The notes below the pieces were generated by a model. It did no database searches and had not been told where the DNA came from. It saw only the letters and a program-made list of their open reading frames with translations. This document shows, piece by piece, positions 59,125 through 64,000 of a stretch of DNA of 64,000 bases. The stretch comes from an uncultured Opitutaceae bacterium. GTDB lineage: Bacteria; Verrucomicrobiota; Verrucomicrobiia; Opitutales; Opitutaceae. The stretch spans positions 30,133-94,132 of the forward strand of contig CAIWXW010000089.1 of assembly GCA_903916755.1 (NCBI GenBank). The letters run 5' to 3'. Every line of letters starts with the position of its first letter. Position 1 is the first letter of the stretch. The translations under genes and the position numbers were made by a program.

Positions 59125-61545
59125 ATGAAGTTATCCCAGATCCCCGGATTAACGACCCTCGCAGCGCTCGGTGCCGCTGCTGCCCCCACGCTCCACGCGA
59201 GCGAAGCTGACATCAAAATCCCCCGCCTCGACACCGTTTCGTTTTTCAACGGAGCCTTGAGCGGACACAGCGTCCTCATGATCGGCCTCGCGGTCTGCGT
59301 GCTGGGCATCCTCTTCGGCTGGCTGCAGTACCTGCAGACCAAGAGCCTGCCGGTCCATAGCTCCATGGGCGGCGTTTCGCAGGTCATCTGGGAGACCTGC
59401 AAGACCTACCTGATGCAGCAGGGCAAGTTCCTCGCGGCGCTGTGGATCTTGATCGCGATCTGCATGGTCTACTACTTCGGGTGGCTCGAGGGCGGATCGG
59501 TCCGGCACGTCGGCGTCATCCTGCTGGCCTCGATCCTGGGCATCCTCGGCAGCTACGGCGTCGCCTGGTTCGGCATCCGGATCAACACCGTCGCCAATTC
59601 CCGGGCGGCCTTTTCGGCCCTGAAGGGCAATGCGCTGGCCACGCTGATGATCCCGCTCAAGTCGGGCATGAGCGTGGGTCTCCTCCTGGTGGCGACCGAG
59701 CTCTTTTTCATGATCTGCATCCTGGCCTTTCTGCCCACGCGGCTGGCCGGCCCGTGCTTCATCGGCTTCGCGATCGGCGAATCCCTTGGCGCCTCGGCCC
59801 TGCGCATCTGCGGCGGCATCTTCACCAAGATCGCCGACATTGGCGCCGACCTGATGAAGATTGTCTTCAACCTGCCGGAGGACGACCCCCGCAATCCCGG
59901 CGTGATCGCCGACTGCACCGGCGACAACGCCGGCGACTCGGTCGGCCCGACCGCCGATGGGTTCGAGACCTACGGGGTCACCGGCGTCGCGCTGATCGCC
60001 TTCCTGGCGCTCGCCTTGGCCGCCAGCCCCGATCTCTGCGCCACCCTGATCGTCTGGCTCTTCGCCATGCGGATCCTGATGGTCCTCACCTCGCTGCTGA
60101 GCTATTTCGTGAACAACGCGCTGAGCAGCGCCCTGTTCGGCCGCCAGCGGGACTTCAATCTTGAGCATCCGCTGACGAACCTCGTCTGGCTCACCTCGCT
60201 GATCTCCATCGGCGTCACCTACGTCGCCAGCTACCTGCTTCTGCAGGACATGCCCGGGCACGCCGGGCTCTGGTGGGTGCTTTCGACCATCATCTCCCTC
60301 GGCACGCTGGCGGGCGCGCTCATCCCGGAGTTCACCAAGGCCTTCACCTCGACCGAAAGCCGCCACGTGAAGGAGGTCGTGACCTCTTCCAAGCAGGGCG
60401 GGGCGTCGCTCAACATCCTCTCGGGCCTGGTGGCCGGCAATTTCTCGGCCTTCTGGCAGGGGCTCGTCATCCTCGTCCTCATGTTCGGCGCGTGGCGCCT
60501 GTCGCTGCACCCGACCGTCCAGGCCCTGATGCCGGCCGAATTTCTCTTCGCCGCGCCGATCTTCGCCTTCGGCCTGGTCGCCTTTGGCTTCCTCGGCATG
60601 GGGCCGGTCACGATCGCGGTCGACAGCTTCGGCCCGGTGACCGACAACGCCCAGTCGGTCTATGAGCTCTCCCAGATCGAGGGACGGCCCGGCATCGAGG
60701 CCGAGATCCAGCGGGATTTCGGCTTCAAGCCCGACTTCGCGCACGCCAAGCACCAGCTCGAGAAGGGCGACGGCGCCGGCAACACCTTCAAGGCCACGGC
60801 CAAGCCGGTCCTGATCGGGACGGCCGTCGTGGGCGCGACCACCATGGTCTTCGGCATCATCATCATGCTGCAGAAGCTCTACCCGGACACGATCGCCCGG
60901 CTCTCGCTGGTGCATCCCGAGGCGATCATGGGGCTGCTCATGGGTGGCGCGGTGATCTACTGGTTCACCGGCGCCAGCATGCAGGCGGTGGTGACCGGCG
61001 CCTACCGCGCCGTGGTCTACATCAAGGACAACATGAAGCTCGATTCGGCGACGGCGAGCACCGCCGCCTCGAAGGAGGTGGTGAAGATCTGCACGCAGTA
61101 CGCGCAGCGCGGCATGATCAACATCTTCGTGGTCATCTTCTGCTTCGCGCTGTCGCTCGCGTTCTTCAATTCCTTCTTCTTCATCGGCTACCTGATCGGC
61201 ATCGCGTTCTTCGGGCTCTTCCAGGCGATCTTCATGGCCAACGCCGGCGGCGCCTGGGACAACGCGAAGAAGATCGTCGAGGTCGAGCTGAAGCAGAAAG
61301 GGACGCCGCTGCACGCGGCCACGGTGGTGGGCGACACGGTGGGCGACCCCTTCAAGGATACCTCGTCGGTCTCGCTCAATCCCGTGATCAAGTTCACGAC
61401 CCTGTTCGGGCTCCTGGCGGTCGAGATCGCCGTGCAGATGGATTCCGCCCTGCGCCACGGCATCGGGGCGGCCGTCTTCGTCGTGGGCCTGGTTTTTGTG
61501 TACCGCAGCTTCTACTGCATGCGGATCCCGGCGGACCAGGCCTGA
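59125..61545 (+). CDS. hppA: Membrane-bound pyrophosphatase, cation-pumping
   Basis: Couples PPi hydrolysis to H+ (or Na+) transport. 806 residues, about 16 helices. The PPi-site segment reads ADIGADLMKIVFNLPEDD, then NPGVIADCTGDNAGDS and VGPTADGFETYG, differing from the classical DVGADLVGKVE and GDNVGDCAGMAAD patterns, which fits the divergent mPPase branch I recall from Chlorobium and relatives (Na+-regulated H+ pumps). The segment GNTFKATAK has Lys at the position that makes classical enzymes K+-independent, but Ala where those have Thr. The C-terminal site NAGGAWDNAKKIVE, GDTVGDPFKDTSSVSLN is conserved. A signal-like N-terminus precedes the first helix. Confidence 0.93.
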   Translation: MKLSQIPGLTTLAALGAAAAPTLHASEADIKIPRLDTVSFFNGALSGHSVLMIGLAVCVLGILFGWLQYLQTKSLPVHSSMGGVSQVIWETCKTYLMQQGKFLAALWILIAICMVYYFGWLEGGSVRHVGVILLASILGILGSYGVAWFGIRINTVANSRAAFSALKGNALATLMIPLKSGMSVGLLLVATELFFMICILAFLPTRLAGPCFIGFAIGESLGASALRICGGIFTKIADIGADLMKIVFNLPEDDPRNPGVIADCTGDNAGDSVGPTADGFETYGVTGVALIAFLALALAASPDLCATLIVWLFAMRILMVLTSLLSYFVNNALSSALFGRQRDFNLEHPLTNLVWLTSLISIGVTYVASYLLLQDMPGHAGLWWVLSTIISLGTLAGALIPEFTKAFTSTESRHVKEVVTSSKQGGASLNILSGLVAGNFSAFWQGLVILVLMFGAWRLSLHPTVQALMPAEFLFAAPIFAFGLVAFGFLGMGPVTIAVDSFGPVTDNAQSVYELSQIEGRPGIEAEIQRDFGFKPDFAHAKHQLEKGDGAGNTFKATAKPVLIGTAVVGATTMVFGIIIMLQKLYPDTIARLSLVHPEAIMGLLMGGAVIYWFTGASMQAVVTGAYRAVVYIKDNMKLDSATASTAASKEVVKICTQYAQRGMINIFVVIFCFALSLAFFNSFFFIGYLIGIAFFGLFQAIFMANAGGAWDNAKKIVEVELKQKGTPLHAATVVGDTVGDPFKDTSSVSLNPVIKFTTLFGLLAVEIAVQMDSALRHGIGAAVFVVGLVFVYRSFYCMRIPADQA

Positions 61546-61565
61546 GGGCCGGCCGGGTCCAGGGC

Positions 61566-61591
61566 GCAGGGCGGCCCCCGGGCCGCCCTGC
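61566..61591 (+). terminator. Strong GC hairpin after hppA
   Basis: GCAGGGCGGCCC (61566-61577) and GGGCCGCCCTGC (61580-61591) form a 12-bp perfect stem 20 bases after the hppA stop. No T-run follows, so it is either an RNA-stabilising hairpin or a weak/factor-assisted terminator. Confidence 0.5.
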
Positions 61592-61648
61592 GGCTTGACC
61601 GGGCGGGGCGCAAGGTAGGACGTGACGCCGCCGCCGCCCTGGTGCTCA

Positions 61649-62149
61649 ATGGGCGCCGCCGTGCCCTTTCCCGAATGCGAGCGCCTCTCGCCGAACACCG
61701 ACCCGGCTTTCCGGCCCGAGTGGCTCGGCGTCGTGTTCCATCACAGCGTTCTCGGCTTTGAGGAGACGATCGCGCGCATGCTGCAGCCGGCGAGCCAGGT
61801 CAGCTATCACTGCCTGATCCGCGCCGATGGCGCCCGCTGCACTTTGGTGCCGGACGGCCAGATCGCTTGGCACGCGGGCGCATCGCATTTTCTCGGCCGG
61901 AACCGGTGCAATGATTTCATGCTCGGCGTGGCCTTCGCGGGCGACACCTACCGCGAGCCCCTGTCCGACGCGCAGATCGCCTCGGCGATCGAGTGGGTCC
62001 GGCCGCGCTGGCGGGCCCGCGGCTGGAGCCTGGAATGCATGACCGACCACCGGCAGGTGGCGCCGGGCCGCAAGGACGACCTGAATCCGGCGGAGTGGAA
62101 CCGCTTGCAGTCCGCCCTGGCGGCCGCCTTGGTGGCGGCTGCCTCATGA
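61649..62149 (+). CDS. N-acetylmuramoyl-L-alanine amidase-like protein (amidase_2)
   Basis: About 166 residues with the zinc-amidase/PGRP fold: VVFHHSVLG (first zinc His), SYHCLIRADG, IAWHAG, NDFMLGVAFAGD, and DHRQVAPGRKDDLNPAEW with further zinc and catalytic residues near the end. No signal peptide is seen with ATG 61649 (MGAAVPFPEC); a GTG at 61622 adds nine Pro-rich residues. Without export it may act on cytosolic muropeptides, as AmpD does in peptidoglycan recycling. Coupled by ATGA to a membrane protein. Confidence 0.85.
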   Translation: MGAAVPFPECERLSPNTDPAFRPEWLGVVFHHSVLGFEETIARMLQPASQVSYHCLIRADGARCTLVPDGQIAWHAGASHFLGRNRCNDFMLGVAFAGDTYREPLSDAQIASAIEWVRPRWRARGWSLECMTDHRQVAPGRKDDLNPAEWNRLQSALAAALVAAAS

Positions 62150-62502
62150 AATTCCGGCGTCCAGCCAGCCTCCTCCTCATGGCGTGCGCCCTCGCGGCCA
62201 CCGCGATCCTCTGGACGGCGGATGCGCGGCACGCCTGGCAGGACGGCGCGGGGCACGCCCGGGTCGCGGCTTCCGCCCTCATCCTGATCGGAGCCGCCTA
62301 CATTGTGCTGCAGGCGGAGAAGGGGGCCGCGGGACTCGAGACCCTGAAGGGCGTGCTCCTCGGCCTGGCCTTTGTCCTCTGGGGCGCCGAACAGTTTCTG
62401 CCGGCCGGCCCCCGGGCCACCGCGATCGACTGCGTTGTCATCTCGATCTTCGTGGCCGACCTCAGCCTGGTCATATGGGGCCGCCTCCGTCCCGGGCAAT
62501 AG
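62146..62502 (+). CDS. Small integral membrane protein, unknown function
   Basis: A 118-residue protein with four hydrophobic segments: LLLMACALAATAILWTADA, VAASALILIGAAYIVLQAEK, LLGLAFVLWGAEQFLPAG and VVISIFVADLSLVIWGRL. No conserved motif is recognised. The ATG overlaps the amidase stop (ATGA), so the two are translated together; a role in peptidoglycan-fragment handling is only a guess. Confidence 0.7.
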   Translation: MKFRRPASLLLMACALAATAILWTADARHAWQDGAGHARVAASALILIGAAYIVLQAEKGAAGLETLKGVLLGLAFVLWGAEQFLPAGPRATAIDCVVISIFVADLSLVIWGRLRPGQ

Positions 62503-62552
62503 GCGGAAGCATCGGCGGAGACCGCGTGCCCCCGGGGATCACGCAAAACAGC

Positions 62553-62582
62553 TTGAGAAAAGGGGAGGGCGGGGACACATAT
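62553..62582 (+). promoter_or_regulatory. Possible sigma-70 promoter for the gene at 62603
   Basis: TTGAGA at 62553-62558 and ACATAT at 62577-62582 with an 18-base spacer lie 20 bases before the next ATG. Both boxes are imperfect. Confidence 0.35.
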
Positions 62583-62602
62583 CCTTCGCCGCCGCGCGAC
62601 CC

Positions 62603-63853
62603 ATGCCCCTGCCCGACCAGACTCCGCAACTCCCGAAGATTCCCTTCCTGGTCGGCGACGCCGCGCTCCTGGCCGCTGCCTGGTACATTGCCGGGCACGC
62701 GCGTCATCCGCTCGCGATCGAGCAGACCCTGGCGATCGTCGCCTGTGTGGCGGGCGCCGCCTTGGTCGGCGTGATTCCCTTCCTGACCGAATACGCCCGC
62801 CGCCAGGACGCCGCGCTCGACGACCGCCAGCGCGAGCTCGAGGCCCTGGCCCGCACCGTGGCCTCTTCGGGCGAGCAGATCAGCATCGCCGCCCAGGGCC
62901 TGCAGGAGATTGCCGCCGTGGCGCAGAAGAGTCTCAAGGAGAGCGTAGAGCAGCCGCGCCGGCCGGCGGACTTCCAGCGCACGGATGCCGTCCGGGCGGA
63001 AAAGCAAAAGGCGGACAAGGAACTCGGCGTCGTCCTGGCCGCCGAGGCGGATCGGCTCGAGGCGGTCGCAGAACAAATCGCGAAGGGCGCGGCCGACTGG
63101 GGCAAAGCCGAGGCCGCGTTCCACAAGATGGTGGCGACCTTCGAGCAGCTGCCGACCCGGATATTGGCGGAGGAAAATGCCGATGCACTCGCGGCGCCGG
63201 CTTTCGTCCCGGCGCCCGTGGCCGAGGCGCAGAAGCCCGAGCGGCCAAAATGGGCCTCCGAGCCCGAGCCGCTGCCCGCATCACCGGCGGCCGAGCGGCC
63301 GCCGGAGGGCGGGGCGGCTCCCGCGGATGTGACCGATTTCACGGCGCCCGCGGCTCCCAAGCCCCCCCGCAAACCGCGCAAGCCCAAGGCGGCCGCCGAA
63401 CCGTCCGGGTCGGTGGACGCAGTCCCGGCTGCGCCTCTGGTCGAGGAACCCCTGGCCGCCCCAGCGGTCGCGGCGGACGACGCACCGGCCCCGCCGGAGC
63501 CGCTGCTGGATGAGGCCCCCTTTGCGCCGGAGCAGACGGATTTTGCGCAGATTGCGCCGGAGGAAGCCGCTCCGCCGCCGGCCGTATCCAGCGACGGCGC
63601 GACCCGGCTCCTGGTCACGGCCTACATCGGCATCGGCAACCGCCTCTTCATCCGCGGCGACGGTCCGGGCCTGAGCTGGGACAAGGGAGTGCCGCTGCAG
63701 TTCGTCTCGATCGGGAAGTGGCGGTGGGAGACGAGCGAGGCGCTTTCCCCCATCAGATTTCGGCTCTATAAGAACGACGAGATCGAATGCATCAGTTTGG
63801 GCGAGAGCACCTTGGTTCCTTCCAGACAGGTCGAGCTTTCGGCTACATTCTGA
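62603..63853 (+). CDS. Membrane-anchored coiled-coil protein with Pro/Ala-rich linker, unknown function
   Basis: A 416-residue protein. Two hydrophobic segments near the N-terminus (VGDAALLAAAWYIAGHA, TLAIVACVAGAALVGVIPFL) are followed by a coiled coil (about 65-195: RQRELEALARTVASSGEQI, AEADRLEAVAEQIAKGA), a 130-residue Pro/Ala/Glu-rich linker with KPPRKPRKPKAA, and a C-terminal beta-like domain (about 335-416) containing TAYIGIGNRLFIRGDGPGL and WRWETSEALSPIRFRLYK, similar in feel to carbohydrate-binding modules. The start MPLPDQTPQLPK is at 62603. The arrangement suggests an envelope scaffold or filament-associated protein. Confidence 0.7.
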   Translation: MPLPDQTPQLPKIPFLVGDAALLAAAWYIAGHARHPLAIEQTLAIVACVAGAALVGVIPFLTEYARRQDAALDDRQRELEALARTVASSGEQISIAAQGLQEIAAVAQKSLKESVEQPRRPADFQRTDAVRAEKQKADKELGVVLAAEADRLEAVAEQIAKGAADWGKAEAAFHKMVATFEQLPTRILAEENADALAAPAFVPAPVAEAQKPERPKWASEPEPLPASPAAERPPEGGAAPADVTDFTAPAAPKPPRKPRKPKAAAEPSGSVDAVPAAPLVEEPLAAPAVAADDAPAPPEPLLDEAPFAPEQTDFAQIAPEEAAPPPAVSSDGATRLLVTAYIGIGNRLFIRGDGPGLSWDKGVPLQFVSIGKWRWETSEALSPIRFRLYKNDEIECISLGESTLVPSRQVELSATF

Positions 63854-63936
63854 TCCCTCTGAGCGGATCCACCTTTTCGAGCCACCCTCAGAGTCGGTCT
63901 GGATGGTTGGTTGATGTTGATACGACTGACGCTGGT

Positions 63937-63998
63937 TGTCCATCCCTGGCGGAGGGAAGGCCCGGCTCGGCGGGCCTGACCGGAGCCAGGGATGGACA
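63937..63998. repeat. Nested palindrome at the window end
   Basis: TGTCCATCCCTGGC (63937-63950) and GCCAGGGATGGACA (63985-63998) form a perfect 14-bp inverted repeat. Inside is a second hairpin, AGGCCCG and CGGGCCT with a GCTCGG loop. The structure extends to the end of the window and resembles a dispersed REP-like hairpin or a mobile-element end. No transposase was seen within the window. Confidence 0.6.
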
Positions 63999-64000
63999 TA

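Noticed and set aside
1..64000. CRISPR arrays, prophage, integrases, transposases, rRNA operons
   Set aside because: No regularly spaced repeats, mobile-element proteins or rRNA-like stretches were found on either strand.

Overview
The window looks like chromosomal DNA from a GC-rich Gram-negative bacterium, most likely Verrucomicrobiota, family Opitutaceae. This is an inference from the gene content: a TonB-dependent receptor with an Opitutaceae-style N-terminus (signal peptide, low-complexity stretch, then a VKMESFQV-like segment), a sigma factor fused to a membrane anchor and a TonB-like domain, a membrane pyrophosphatase, tagaturonate epimerase next to uronate isomerase, many secreted polysaccharide-degrading enzymes, and start sites that mostly lack Shine-Dalgarno sequences and often follow pyrimidine-rich leaders. 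No rRNA, transposase, integrase, phage gene or CRISPR array was seen. The only RNA gene found is a tRNA-Leu(UAA).

Layout. 0-6.1 kb: lipoprotein (5' end cut by the window), polyphosphate kinase, aldehyde dehydrogenase, HtpG. 6.2-11.2 kb: secreted GH140-like hydrolase, two small orphan genes, GH106 alpha-L-rhamnosidase. 11.3-15.8 kb: complete branched-chain amino-acid-type ABC transporter operon (SBP-livH-livM-livG-livF, minus strand), divergent from an LptF/LptG permease. 17-22 kb: minus-strand run of 2OG oxygenase, diacylglycerol kinase and secreted hydrolase, then PL10 pectate lyase and a cystathionine-gamma-synthase-like enzyme with a palindromic leader. 22-27 kb: DUF1761 gene broken by one stop codon, exonuclease III, CinA-C amidase, SYLF protein, ABC exporter. 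27-30 kb: Spy-like protein with a clear terminator, a GNAT-aminotransferase fusion, a PlsY-like acyltransferase. 30-37.3 kb: hexuronate catabolism operon. 37.3-47.2 kb: a purine/nucleoside acquisition locus. 47.4-49.5 kb: membrane-tethered sigma factor and partner. 49.9-55.6 kb: two convergent operons (hydrolase, HAD phosphatase, class III aminotransferase, arginase-like; against two half-size EamA transporters and a FemAB/GNAT protein). 55.7-64 kb: outer-membrane-like protein, tRNA, GNAT, GntP permease, membrane pyrophosphatase, amidase, two membrane proteins, and a long nested palindrome at the window end.

How the genes fit together. Three themes stand out. (1) Pectin and RG-II use: PL10 lyase, GH106, GH140-like and six-hairpin hydrolases outside the cytoplasm, with UxaC, UxaE, a beta-hydroxyacid dehydrogenase and an HpaI-type aldolase inside. 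(2) Purine scavenging: TonB receptor, exported nucleoside hydrolase, periplasmic purine-nucleoside permease-like protein, two NCS2 permeases, an NMT1-type binding protein and 8-oxoguanine deaminase together would cover uptake from the outer membrane to the cytoplasm. (3) Envelope-linked regulation and lipid chemistry: the sigma-TM-coiled-coil-TonB fusion with a similarly built partner, the PlsY-like plus GNAT-aminotransferase pair, and the paired EamA half-transporters. Many neighbouring genes overlap by ATGA, so operon structure is well supported even where function is not. Everything here is based on reading the sequence without database searches.
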